In this document: positions 21,997-33,571 of the stretch, one piece after another | Numbering within the stretch: the stretch's first letter is position 1 | How the letters are laid out: every line of letters begins with the position of its first letter | DNA from: Ambrosia x helenae | Taxonomy: Eukaryota > Streptophyta > Magnoliopsida > Asterales > Asteraceae | DNA length: 64,000 nt | Reading direction: 5' to 3' | Assembly: GCA_030844895.1 (NCBI GenBank) | Contig: JAUTDX010007102.1 | Location: 51,001-115,000, forward strand | Made by a program: the position numbers and the translations under genes | Notes under the pieces: model-generated | The model's database searches: none | Told to the model about the DNA's origin: nothing | What the model saw: only the letters and a program-made list of their open reading frames with translations

Positions 21997-24335
21997 TGTA
22001 ACACCCCAACCGATGGCGGAAACATCGGGGTGCCACGTATTGATGATTGTTTCAGTAGCACATGGTATAATATAAATTTTAAATAATTTATTCAACATAA
22101 TATCCAAATATGAAATGATGTCTAGGAATTCAATACATGATATCAAATAACAAAACTTCAATAACTTCAAATAAAACTTCATGTTAAATCCTCATGCTAA
22201 CTCAAGCCTCAGCTTCATTGTTACCTGAAACATGTTAATTTGAAAGTATTTTGGGTCAACAAAAGTTGGTGAGAATTACATAGGTTTTTGATAATAGAAT
22301 AAAAATGTTGATGCAATTCATGTGTCATGTCAATCTAGCCCATATGTGAGAACATACTGGAAATAAATCGAGTGCATAATCAACCCTGGTGACTGTTATA
22401 ATATGATACATACCATACGCTCATGGTCCAATAGAATATGTTATGCGATAACAAACACCCACACAACCTTTGTAGGAGGCACGTATCCGGGTGGGATTGT
22501 CAGTCCAATAGATCTATCAATGTATACCGTCGGCTTGTACGGAGTTAATGATTATGCTAGAATGATGTTTACTCTAATCATGCTCAAGACATAATGCAAC
22601 ATAGAAAACACATAGACACATTGATGATTGAATTGCAATAATGATGTTATAACATGTTTCACCCCAAAAATGGTGATAAATAAAATGGGCTATGTAAAAC
22701 TCACCTTGGCAAATGTTAAACTTCTTGAAAAGATGAAATATTAGTGTTGCCCAAAATAATGCCAAATATCACCCTATAATAAGGTAATAAATAATAAGTC
22801 TAAGTCTAATTAACTTACAAGTGTATCCTAGGGTTTCGATTTGGGGATATCCAATTATTGAATTTAAAATAAAATGTTAATTAAATAAAAAGGGATATTT
22901 GATAAAAGAAAGTCTTTTTATAAATTTTGAATTTAGAATGTACACAATAAAGTGTTTGAAGTATAAAAATAATTTTTATAAAATTATTTCATTTAAAATA
23001 GATTTTTAAATCTATTTATTACAAATTGCCAATATTTAACTTTAATATTCAAAAATACTAAAATTAAAGAATTTCTATTTTAAAAATCATATTTCTGTTC
23101 TAAATATTTAAAAATAAATTGTATAAAATTTTGGTGCAAAAATAATGAAAATTGAATTTATTATGATTTAATTATGATTAAATCTAACAAAAATTGATTA
23201 AAAATATAAAATAAATGATTTTTCTGAATTAAAAATTATTTCAGTAAAGTTTAACTTTATACAAACTCAGGATAATTTTTGGAGAATTTAATAAAATTGT
23301 TTTGATATTTTAATAGATTTTTATAAATATAATAGTATAAAATTGATTTAATTATTATAAATATTAAATAAATGAATTTTAGAAAAATAAAAATTGTGAA
23401 TAAAACTTTTGACTCAGATTTAATAAATATAATTTTTTTTAGAATTTATAAAATAGTTATAATATTTAAAAATGAATTTATAAGATTAAAATGTTTAATA
23501 TACATATTATTAGTTTGTTGTTTTTAAAAAAAAATAAAAAGAAACAAAAAGAAGGCCGTAGCCGGACTCGAACCCGGGAGCCTTGGGTATCAGACCATGG
23601 TCACAACCACTTGGCCTAGGCCAGTGGTTGTGATAATCCCTGATTCAAATTAATTATATACGCGGTATGAAATCAAGTTTATCCCCATTTCAAAACCCAC
23701 GAACCCTAAATCTGTAATCGTTTGATTAACTCATCAATAGCCCAATTAATCATGGGGCTATTGATGAGTGATCGCCGATGATCATAACCCATACAAGAAA
23801 TTAAACTCACAGTGTTGTATTGTGTTCGATTGCCTGGTCAAAGCCAAAAGTCAAACAACGAACAGAGAGATAATTATCAGAGTGTTTCAGAAGTAATTGG
23901 AGGTGGAGAAGAGAGTGTGAGCGAGTTTCAAAGGTTCGTAGATGATCAATTTATAGTGGGGATCGATGGGTTGGTTAATTGGTTAGTTGACCTATGATTA
24001 AATGTCAACCGCGTATAGATTCAAAATTGGTCAATGATTGATGTTAATTGACGTGTATACAGATCATACAAGGCCGGAAATCAAATAAGTTTGCCAAAAT
24101 TAGATCAATCAAGCATTGATCTTGATTGATAATCAGACGCGTCCAAGCAGTTGACTTTCCAAGTCAATTTGCAGGTTTTTAAAATGCGTATAAATTTATT
24201 AAGCGTCCAGATTTATTCCAAGTTGATAGTCAGCCCAGTTGGTTAAGTGTGTTGTGTTTAAATGGGCCGGTCTTGGCGCGGGTTCGAATCCGGCCAAGAC
24301 ATATATTTTTTTTTTAATAATAATTACATGCTACC

Positions 24336-24380
<45 letters not shown>

Positions 24381-25186
24381 TTAGGGTTCCAATAACGCGA
24401 CAAAAATAATTAATGCGAATACTAATGATAAAACTTGACGTTTTTATTAATATCGATCGTGTAACGTACAAGTTTAAATGCGTACCTGATTCAAATTAAT
24501 TATATACGCGGTATGAAATCAAGTTTATCCCCATTTCAAAACCCACGAACCCTAAATCTGTAATCGTTTGATTAACTCATCAATAGCCCAATTAATCATG
24601 GGGCTATTGATGAGTGATCGCCGATGATCATAACCCATACAAGAAATTAAACTCACAGTGTTGTATTGTGTTCGATTGCCTGGTCAAAGCCAAAAGTCAA
24701 ACAACGAACAGAGAGATAATTATCAGAGTGTTTCAGAAGTAATTGGAGGTGGAGAAGAGAGTGTGAGCGAGTTTCAAAGGTTCGTAGATGATCAATTTAT
24801 AGTGGGGATCGATGGGTTGGGTTAATTGGTAAGTTGACCTATGATTAAATGTCAACCGCGTATAGATTCAAAATTGGTCAATGATTGATGTTAATTGACG
24901 TGTATACAGATCATACAAGGCCGGAAATCAAATATGTTTGCCAAATTAGATCAATCAAGCATTGATCTTGATTGATAATCAGACGCTCCAAGCAGTTGAC
25001 TTTCCAAGTCAATTTGCAGGTTTTTAAAATGCGTATAAATTTATTAAGCGTCCAGATTTATTCCAAGTTGATAGTCAGCCCAGTTGGTTAAGTGTGTTGT
25101 GTTTAAATGGGCCGGTCTTGGCGCGGGTTCGAATCCCGGCCAAGACATATATATATATTTTTTTTTAATAATAATTACATGCTACC

Positions 25187-25241
<55 letters not shown>

Positions 25242-25353
25242 TTAAGGTTCCAATAACGCGACAAAAATAATTAATGCGAATACTAATGATAAAACTTGAC
25301 GTTTTTATTAATATCGATCGTGTAACGTACAAGTTTAAATGCGTAATGTTACA
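21997..25353 (-). mobile_element. 5' LTR of region B with internal tandem duplication
   Basis: This LTR has the same ends as the LTR at 14321, but it is about 870 bp longer. Sequence 23639-24485 is repeated in tandem as 24486 to about 25340. The joint is inside the LTR terminus: GCGTA of the LTR end runs straight into CCTGATTC. The duplication contains the TATA region and the plus-strand tRNA-like module, so both are doubled. (AT)n runs at about 24336-24376 and 25190-25238 differ in length. GACCT follows at 25354. Confidence 0.9.
23639..25340. repeat. 847-bp tandem duplication inside the LTR
   Basis: Two units with a period of 847 bp begin CCTGATTCAAATTAATTATA at 23639 and 24486. They differ by a few single-base changes and by AT-run length, so the duplication is young. 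Each unit has the TATA region (near 23950 and 24795) and a plus-strand tRNA-like module (24228-24301 and 25074-25147). Confidence 0.9.
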
Positions 25354-25563
25354 GACCTTACGAAGGGGCGAATGTGCAGGTTCGACCAAACAAGAGGGCG
25401 AATCAACAACATGTCCTATGAAACTTTCTTTCGACCAAAACTTCTCCCTTCGACCATAAAGTCTTCACCTTCGACCATTCTGTTCCACCTTCGACCTCCC
25501 GGTTATGACAAAAACAATTGTATTAGCCATCCAATAACACTAGTCGCATAATATGCATCAACA
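25354..25563 (-). mobile_element. Copia-like LTR, right part
   Basis: Continuation of 9672-10009. The minus strand begins TGTTGATGCA at 25563. Upstream of its TATA box (which lies in the left part) are five copies of TTCGACC within about 115 bp (25380-25497), probably part of the U3 promoter. The flank at 25564 is CTTCCCCCC then CT repeats. On the minus strand this could be read as a polypurine tract, so a 3' LTR whose internal region was lost is an alternative to a solo LTR inserted in a CT tract. Confidence 0.5.
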
Positions 25564-25566
25564 CTT

Positions 25567-25626
<60 letters not shown>

Positions 25627-25637
25627 CCCCCTCCCTC
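25564..25637. repeat. C-run plus (CT)n tract
   Basis: A run of Cs then CT repeats, joining the Copia-like LTR to the truncated Athila gag. It has the same composition as the 9211-9671 tract on the other side of the nested insertions. Confidence 0.9.
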
Positions 25638-26652
25638 GTGTTGCTGGTAGCGCTGCTCGGCAATTTGATTGGAATTTGTGGTGTTGGTGAGGATTTGAGA
25701 CATCATTTCCTCCAACCTAGACGTACCGCCCTGGGCGTGCTATTGGAAACTGCCCCCCAGCGCACTGGTTCTGGTACTGGTGTGGTCTGGATTGGTAGGA
25801 TTGGCCATGAGATTGGTAAGGCTGTTGTTGTTGGGACTGTTTGGATTGGTGTGGTGCGGAGGCTCTTTGCTGAAATCCGAGAGGGTTCTGGTTAGAAGTA
25901 CCAGTTCTCCACCCAAAGTTTGGGTGGTTTCTCCAACCCGGATTGTAAGTATTACTGTAGGCGTTATTTTGGGGTCTCGACTGATTACCCATGTAAGCCA
26001 CATCCTCGTGGCCAGTATACATAACCCACTGAGCACATGAGCCAGGCTCGTGAGACACCCCGCATTGCTCACACAGACTTTGGGCCTGGGCTACACTTTG
26101 TTGAGATCTGTCAAATCTCGTACCCAGCGCCTCTATCTGTGCAGAAATGGTCGTGTAGTTATCCACGGCATGTACACCCGATCAGGCGGATGAAGACCTT
26201 GATCGGTCACTCTTTCGAGACTTAGACTTTTGGGACGCCTTCTCAATAATGGCCCATGCTTCATTGGGGGACTTTGTTCTGATGTCTCCCCCAGCATATA
26301 CATCAAGGTGTTCCTGAGAGTTATACTCGAGCCCCTGATAGAACATTTGCACCAGATGTCTTTTTGACAGAAGCCAAGGCCGGGCTTTGTCCCGCAGTGA
26401 GAATGGGAAGAGTCTCAAACGGATAGCATCATCGGAGATGCCCGTCATCTTAAAGGTGGCTAAAACCTCTAAGAATGCAGCAATATGTCGGCCTGGATCC
26501 TCATGCTCCAGTCCACCGAATTGCACCGAGTTTTGTATCATATTCACGATACTAGATTTGATCTTGAAATGGTCAGCCAAAATAGCCAGCCGGACAATAC
26601 TCGGCGCCAGTCCATCTCCTCCTGGACGACCACTATCATAAAGCGGAATGTC
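25638..26652 (-). pseudogene. Athila-type gag, second copy, fused to integrase
   Basis: It matches the gag at 29797-31272, starting abruptly in the core at SGRPGGDGLAPSIVR. It lacks 63 residues in frame (between WLLS and KRHLVQMFYQ, about 26365) and ends at the CT tract near the His/Gln-rich C-terminal region. Upstream in transcription order it is joined in frame to the integrase zinc finger at about 26652, where AAGCGGAATGTC of gag meets integrase sequence. This arrangement suggests two tandem copies with everything from mid-integrase to mid-gag deleted. Confidence 0.85.
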
Positions 26653-29600
26653 GCGTGCTGATATGTTCGTTGCCCTCTGGCACGGATCCCAAGCACCGAC
26701 CAATATCTGGGCGTCACGAAAAAGTGTGGGCCAATAAAACCCGGAGTCCAACACTTTTTTGGCAGTGTAATTCGCTCTGTGGTGACCTCCAGTAGGCCCC
26801 TTGTGACAATCCCGCAATATATGTGCCGCCTCTACCCCAAATACACACCGGCGAATCAACTGATCCGCCCCGACCCGGAACAGAAATGGGTCGTCCCAGA
26901 AGTAATGCTTGAGGTCCGCGAAGAACTTCCTCTTTTGCTGGTGCGACAATCCTTTGATAAGGATCCCGCACGCGAGGTAGTTCGCAAAATCCGCAAACCA
27001 TGGCGATACATCTTCCACCGACTCGACGCTCATCAAGAACTCGTGGGGAAAATTGTCATTAATGGTATCCCACGCGGAGTTCTCGGCATCTTCATGCTCG
27101 AGTCTGGACAGATGGTCAGCAGCAACATTCAGGGCACCCTTCTTGTCCTGAATCTCTATATCGAACTCCTGCAGCAACAGGATCCACCTAATCAGGCGCG
27201 GTTTCGCGTCCTGTTTGCTAAAAAGGTATCGAATCGCTGCATGGTCCGTATAGACAATGGTCTTCGACAGCACTAAATAAGATCTAAACTTGTCGAATGC
27301 AAATACTACAGCTAGAAGCTCTTTTTCAGTCGTGGTATAATGCTCCTGCGCATCATGAAGAGTCTTGCTAGCGTAGTAGATCGGGTGGAAGTTCTTGTCC
27401 TTCCGCTGTCCCAAGAACGTCCCTATCGCGAAGTCGCTCACGTCGCACATAATCTCGAATGGCAGCTCCTAGTCGGGTGCTACCAATATAGGGGCCTCCA
27501 CAAGCAAACACTTTTAAAGCCCAAAGGCTTTCACACATTCTGCACCAAACACAAACGGTGCATCCTTTCCCAACAGACGGGTCATCGGACGGGCGATTTT
27601 TGAGAAGTCTTTGATGAATCGCCTGTAAAAACCCGCATGACCCAAAAAGCTGCGGATTGCTCTGACAGAGGAGGGTGGAGGGAGCCTAGAAATGATATCT
27701 ATTTTGGCCGGGTCAACCTCCAACCCACTTTGGGAGACCTTATGCCCCAGGACTATTCCTTCCTTCACCATGAAGTGGCATTTTTCCCAGTTGAGCACAA
27801 GACTGGTCTCCTCGCACCTCTGAAGCATCCGCTCCAGATTCCCTAGACATTGATCGAATGAACTCCCGAAGACTGAAAAATCATCCCTGAATACCTCCAT
27901 GAAGTCCTCGATCATGTCTTGAAAAATGGCAACCATGCAACGTTGGAAGGTCGTCGGCGCATTGCACAACCCGAATGGCATACGCCTGTAGGCGAATGTG
28001 CCAAAAGGGCATGTGAAAGTCGTCTTATCCTGGTCCACAGGATCGATAGGGATTTGAAAGTATCTAGAGAAACCATCAAGGAAACAATAATACAACTTCC
28101 CCGACAGTCGTTCCAACATCTGATCGATGAATGGAAGCGGGAAGTGATCCTTGCGCGTGGCGTCATTGAGCTTGTGGTAGTCAATGCAAACTCTCCACCC
28201 CGTGACGGTCCTCGTAGGAATCAACTCATTCCTATCATTCGTGACCACCGTCATGCCACCCTTCTTGGGCACGACGTGCACAGGACTAACCCAAACAGAA
28301 TCCGAGATCGGATATATCAATCTAGCATCAAGCAGTTTAATGACCTCAGACTTAACAACTTCTTGCATGTTCGGGTTCAGACGCCTCTGGTGCTGCGCAC
28401 AAGGCTTATGGACATCCTCCATCAAGATTTTATGAGTACAAAACGAGGGATTAATCCCTTTGATGTCCATGATCTTCCAGGCGATTGCCTTCTTATGAAG
28501 TTTCAGTATACGAAGCAACTCGCTCTTTTCAACTGCAGATAGAGAAGATGAAATGATAACAGGCAGACGACCCTCCTCGTCAAGAAATGCATACTCCAGA
28601 TGCGGTGGGAGCTCCTTCAGCTCCAAAGACGGTGGATCCTCAATAGACAGCTTCAACTTATCACTCTCCTCACGCTCAATCTCCACGAAACGCCCCGGGC
28701 TTTGGGAACTATCATCACCGATCTGATAGACCGGCTGCTCATCTCTATGGCCCTCCTTCATAATGCCATCTAAGTCCCCACACAACAGATGTGTGCCCGA
28801 AACATTCCCCTCTATCGTGCCTCGAAAGTGAGAACTGACACACTGGTCTACTATATCAAGATAGTATAGTGTGTCATCCTGACTCTCGGGATGACGCATC
28901 GACTTCTGAACATCAAAAGTCACATGCTCATCATTCACCCAGAGTGTGATTTGGTCCGTAGCCACGTCAACAATCGTCCTAGCCGTGTTAAGGAAAGGAC
29001 GTCCGAGGATCAGAGGCACCTTAGAGTCCTCATCCCTATCAAGGATGACAAAATCCACCGGGAATACAAATTTGTCAATTTTGACAAGCATATTCTCAAC
29101 AAATCCACGAGGATATTTGATCGAACGATCAGCAAGACGAATACTCATCCTGGTGGGTGAAGGGTCACCCAGATCCAGCTTCTCAAAAACCTTATAAGGC
29201 ATAAGGTTAATGCTCGCACCCAAGTCTGCCAGTGCATTACTGACAGACATGTTCCCTATCAGACAAGGGATGGTGAAACTACATGGATCTCCCATCTTCA
29301 TCGGCAGTCTATTCTGCAGAATTGCAGAGCAGTTCTCGTTTAAGAGTACACAGGACAAGTCCTCAAGTTTTTGCTTATTGGTGAGTATGTCCTTCAGGAA
29401 TTTGGCATACTTAGGCATCTGGGCCAAGGCCTCCACAAACGGGATGTTTATATGTAGCTGTTTGAACAGCTCAAGAAATTTCCCGTATTGGGCCTCGTCT
29501 TTTTGTTTCCTAAGTCTGCCAGGGTATGGAACAGGAGGAGTGTAGTCAGTGACTGGCTTCGGCAACTGTGCTGTACTTGTTGGGACTCGCCTAGCGTGCA

Positions 29601-29772
29601 CCTTGTCCGAAGACTCAGTATGGACCGTCTTAGTGATCGGTGGTGAGCCCGATGTGTGAGGTCCCGTGGTTTTACCACTCCTAGTCATAATGGCATTTAC
29701 ATGCCCCCTCGGATTAGGCTCAGTGTTGCCCGGGAGATTGCCCTGCTGTCTCTTAGACATCATTTTCGCCAT
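26653..29772 (-). pseudogene. Athila-type Ty3 pol: protease, RT, RNase H, start of integrase
   Basis: One frame in order: protease with the Athila-like active site (NALADLGASINLMPYKVFEK); RT (VCIDYHKLNDATRKDHFPLP, RRMPFGLCNAPTTFQR); RNase H (MCDVSDFAIGTFLGQRKDKN; TDHAAIRYLF); and the integrase zinc finger (HKGPTGGHHRANYTAKKVL ending CQRAT). The RT active site reads FRDD, where the family normally has a hydrophobic residue before DD. In-frame stops lie at 27514-27516 and 27469-27471 between RT and RNase H. The integrase catalytic core is gone because the frame runs into a second gag at 26652. Not functional. Confidence 0.88.
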
Positions 29773-29796
29773 CTGGCCTACCTGGTTTTCAATGGC

Positions 29797-31272
29797 CTAC
29801 ATGGACGCCTTTTGGCCCCTCATCTCTCCCTCGTAATTGGAGAAGCGCTCCTCGTGTTGCTGGTAGCGATGCTCGGCAATTTGATTGGAATTTGTGGTGT
29901 TGGTGAGGAGTTGAGATATCATTTCCTCCAACCTAGACGTACCGCCCTGGGCGTGCTGCTGGGAACTGCCCCCAGCGCCCTGGTTCTGGTACTGGTTCGG
30001 TCTGGATTGGTAGGATTGGCCATGAGATTGGTAAGGCTGTTGTTGTTGGGACTGTTGGGATTGGTGTGGTGCGGAGGCTCTTTGCTGAAATCTGAGAGGG
30101 TTCTGGTTAGAAGTACCAAATCTCCACCCAAAGTTTGGGTGGTTTCTCCAACCCGGATTGTAAGTATTACTGTAGGCGTTATTTTGGGGTCTCGACTGAT
30201 TACCCATGTAAGACACATCCTCATGGCCAATATAAATAACCCCCTGAGCACACGAGCCAGGCTCGTGAGACACCTCGCACTGCTCACACAGACTTTGGGC
30301 CTGGGCTACACTTTGTTGAGATCTGTCAAATCTCGTACCCAGCGCCTCTATCTGTGCAGAAATGGTCGTGTAGTTATCCACGGCATGTACACCCGATCGG
30401 GCAGATGAAGACCTTGATCGGTCACTCTTTCGAGACTTAGACTTTTGGGACGCCTTCTCAATAATGGCCCATGCTTCATTGGGGGACTTTGTTCTGATGT
30501 CTCCCCCAGCATATACACCAAGGTGTTCCTGAGAGTCATACTCGAGCCCCTGATAGAACATTTGCACCAGATGTCTTTTTGAGATATCATGATGCGGGAC
30601 ACTCAAGAGTAGGTCTTTAAATCTCTCCCACGCGGTGTACAATGATTCCTCGTCATCTTGACAAAATGTCATGATGTGATTCCTCAATTTTTGTGTCTTT
30701 TCAGGAGGAAAATACTGCTGCATGAATTGTTGGGATGACTCTGTCCAGGGCGTGATCGACCCTGCGGGTTGTGACAACAGCCAAGTCCGGGCTTTGTCCC
30801 GCAGTGAGAATGGGAAGAGTCTCAGACGGATAGCATCATCGGAGATGCCCGTCATCTTAAAGGTGGCTAAAACCTCTAAGAATGCAGCAATATGTCGGCC
30901 TGGATCCTCATGCTCCAGTCCACCGAATTGCACCGAGTTTTGTATCATATTCACGATACTAGATTTGATCTCGAAATGGTCAGCCAAAATAGCCGGCCGG
31001 ACAATACTCGGCGCCAGTCCATCTCCTCCTGGACGACCACTATCATTAAGCGGAATGTCATCGTCCGCGATGATAATGTCACTATGGGCTTCCGACCCCT
31101 CGTCGTCAGCCAGATCGTGCCTCGCCTCGTCAACTGGGACCTCAACTATAGGAGCAAAAATAAGAATATCAGAAACAAGACGCAACTTATGAAGTCTAAT
31201 CCTCTCGCTTCTCCTTAGGCGCCTTTGCTCCTCTTCAGAAAGATCACCAGAAGACCCGGGGTTCGCGGACAT
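29797..31272 (-). pseudogene. Athila-type Ty3 gag
   Basis: The start is taken at 31272 (MSANPGSSGDLSEEEQRR); the longer frame to 31383 begins in the leader. The gag core has SIVNMIQNSVQFGGLEHEDP, LRLFPFSLRDKARTWLLS and YTAWERFKDLL. A Ser/Arg/Lys stretch and one cysteine cluster (CEQCEVSHEPGSC) follow, then a Gln/Ser/Pro-rich tail. It ends at a TAG (29797-29799). The next codons (AIENQVGQMAKMMSKR) continue the family sequence in the same frame into pol, so the stop looks like a nonsense change in what is normally one gag-pol frame. Confidence 0.87.
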
Positions 31273-31852
31273 CAACCTGCATGTAAGAATGATACAGTTG
31301 CAACAGGCGAATATATGACAAACCCTAAAAGGCGATAAAAGACAGAAAAAGAAATAAATGAAATAAAAAATCAATAAATTCATGCGAAAATAACGGAAAG
31401 CTATATATTCGAGAAAATCAAATAAAAACTAATAGAATCAATAAAATGAACAGAAATAAGCAGATTAAGCCTAAAACTATACAAAGAATGGAATTAATAA
31501 TTAGTCCGAATGCGAACAAATAAATCTAATTAATCAAATAACGAACAAATCAAATTCATAGACAAACCAATTAATCAAATATTCAATAAATTAAATCTAT
31601 CAACATCCTAATGAACGAAAAATCAAATCAAACAATCCTATAAGCAGATAAATGAACGAATCTATATGCAAACCTATTAACCAATCTAAAATCAATCCAA
31701 AATATCTACAGACAGATAAATTTAATAAAAATTCAAATAATCATATATGCAAATAAATGAATGAAATAACGAATCAACGAAGTATAAACAAGTATTCACA
31801 AGCATGTACACTAGTAAAAAGTTGACTCGGTCCGTTCCTAATGCTTGTCGCA
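31273..31852 (-). other. Athila 5' leader
   Basis: An AT-rich leader with many A-rich short repeats (AATCAAAT and AACGAA types). No gene is seen. Confidence 0.7.
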
Positions 31853-31870
31853 TCCCCGGCAGCGGCGCCA
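31853..31870 (-). other. Primer binding site (tRNA-Asp type)
   Basis: The minus strand reads TGGCGCCGCTGCCGGGGA, close to the tRNA-Asp-complementary primer site known for Athila-type Ty3 elements. It is six bases from the LTR edge at 31877. Confidence 0.85.
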
Positions 31871-31876
31871 AAAACT

Positions 31877-33520
31877 TGACGTGTGCGAATATACACATAA
31901 TTTTACGATGAAATAACACACGTTTTGCTTTAATATTTATAAAAATGGTTTAGACCTTAATATTAAAACACACACAATAGGGCAAGTGTACCCTGTCATA
32001 TATGTAGTAATGTGTAGATAAGAACCAGATATCGATCCATGGACGCGCGCGGAGCAATGGTACTAAAACTCTATCCCCGATTTACCAGTAAGAAAAGATA
32101 GTGAAAGTTTGTTGTTTTTAACTAAATTAATTCTAAAATATCTAAATAACATATGTAAGACTCCAAATAGAAAATATAACTATATAAACTATAATACGTC
32201 AATCCTAGCATGTCATCTACATATAATAAGAAATAAAGGCGCGATCAACATTCCCATTTTCCGACAGTTAGTTTCCCTCTCGGGCATCCTAACATGACAA
32301 CTATGCAGAAAGCTAACACGAATACACACGTTAACCGCTTCAAGTTGTTTATTAGCGCACAGCTGATATGATCTCATGCGAATCTTTAAATATAGGTTAG
32401 TATCACCTTTCGGGAGTCCTCAACCGCACTAGTTAAGGTAAGCAATATCGAATACACAATACGACCACCTCGACTAGCATAAAGTAGAGCATTTCACAAC
32501 CTATTCCATTTTACTAACTTTGAACACAAATCTACTAAGATCGCCATTTTCACTAAAATAACTAACAAAGATCATTAACCGTGTCAAAGATTAGTAACAA
32601 CACCATTAAGCATTTTAAACTCTTTTACATGCCGGTAAACATTTATAATCATTATCCGAGTGACTTTAACCAAACCAATACCCGGTTACAGTTTCATGGT
32701 GTAAACTTTATTAACAAGTTAACTAGTCTACTATCGGACGATTAAACAGACGGTTTCTTCAACAAGTAATCCGCCTAACACATTCGACAATCATCAAAGT
32801 CATCCAAACATAACTACAAATCTATCAACAATGAAACAAGGTTGCGCTATGATCATCAAGATTCAAACATGAAAAACGCCAAATTCATACAAAACTTGAT
32901 TTCATACAAATGATTGTTTTAACTACTAACTATTACTAATGTTCTTGCCCGTAGGCGTACGATTAACTAAACAACATCAAAATAGCATACAAAATCAGAT
33001 TTGGATCTTAAAAGTCTTAAAGGATCAAACCATAAGAATGCTAAAGAGATGGATTGGATGATAAAGGATGGATCGGTTGGATTCCCGAGCTTGTTAAACG
33101 ACCTTCCAGCAGCTTGGTTCGTCCGAAAATCGCCCAAAATCGCCTCTCCAAAACCCAATAATCGATCAGTGGGCTGAATGGGGCATTTATAGAAGACAGG
33201 GGCCTGTGAGCGGCCGCTCACTTTTCAAACAAGTGGACAAGTTGCTCGTTTGCTGACGTAGGCCTTCTGGAACGTTTCTGAAAATATGTGGAGGAGTGAG
33301 CGGCCGCTCACAGAGAGTGAGCGGCCGCTCACAGGACCTTAGGTCCTGTTTGCGCGTCGAAACTTGCGTTTTTCCTTCAGTTATGCTTCCGGGACATTGT
33401 TTAAAACCTGAAACTGCAAAGATACCAAAATAAGTACCAATTCCTGTGTATAAGGTCAAAAACGTCTGAAAATGGGAGTTAAACGGGGACTTTTATATGT
33501 GTAAATTAACGTATATCACA
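31877..33520 (-). mobile_element. Athila-type 5' LTR
   Basis: It runs from TGACGTGTGCG at 31877 to TATATCACA at 33520 (1644 bp). The minus-strand start is TGTGATATACG. A TATA box (CTATAAATG, 33185-33192) lies about 330 bp from that start. Just upstream of it are three perfect 16-bp palindromes. The matching 3' LTR is not in the window, having been lost with the end of integrase. Confidence 0.8.
33206..33332. repeat. Three perfect NotI-centred palindromes in LTR U3
   Basis: GTGAGCGGCCGCTCAC occurs three times without mismatch (33206-33221, 33296-33311, 33317-33332). All lie within 140 bp upstream of the minus-strand TATA box. They look like promoter elements or dimer binding sites of the LTR. 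The last two are five bases apart. Confidence 0.9.
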
Positions 33521-33571
33521 CATACACAAACCAATGGTTTAAACAAACACCCACACTCTTCAAACACAAAC

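Larger units (their letters stand above)
10005..25358 (-). mobile_element. Recombinant Ty3/Gypsy (Tekay-like) array: LTR-internal-LTR-internal-LTR
   Basis: Three LTRs (10010-10822 truncated, 14321-16806, 21997-25353) alternate with two internal regions, all on the minus strand. Only the outermost ends carry a target duplication: GACCT at 10005-10009 and at 25354-25358. The inner LTR has no duplication around it and serves as 5' LTR for internal region A and 3' LTR for internal region B. This is expected if one insertion became an array by unequal recombination between LTRs, rather than by two separate insertions. Both internal regions belong to the chromodomain Ty3 clade; the chromodomain is seen in B. 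Confidence 0.9.

Noticed and set aside
29656..30408. 250-codon plus-strand frame
   Set aside because: Antisense shadow of the Athila gag C-terminus, which is Gln- and Pro-rich and so lacks stops on the other strand.
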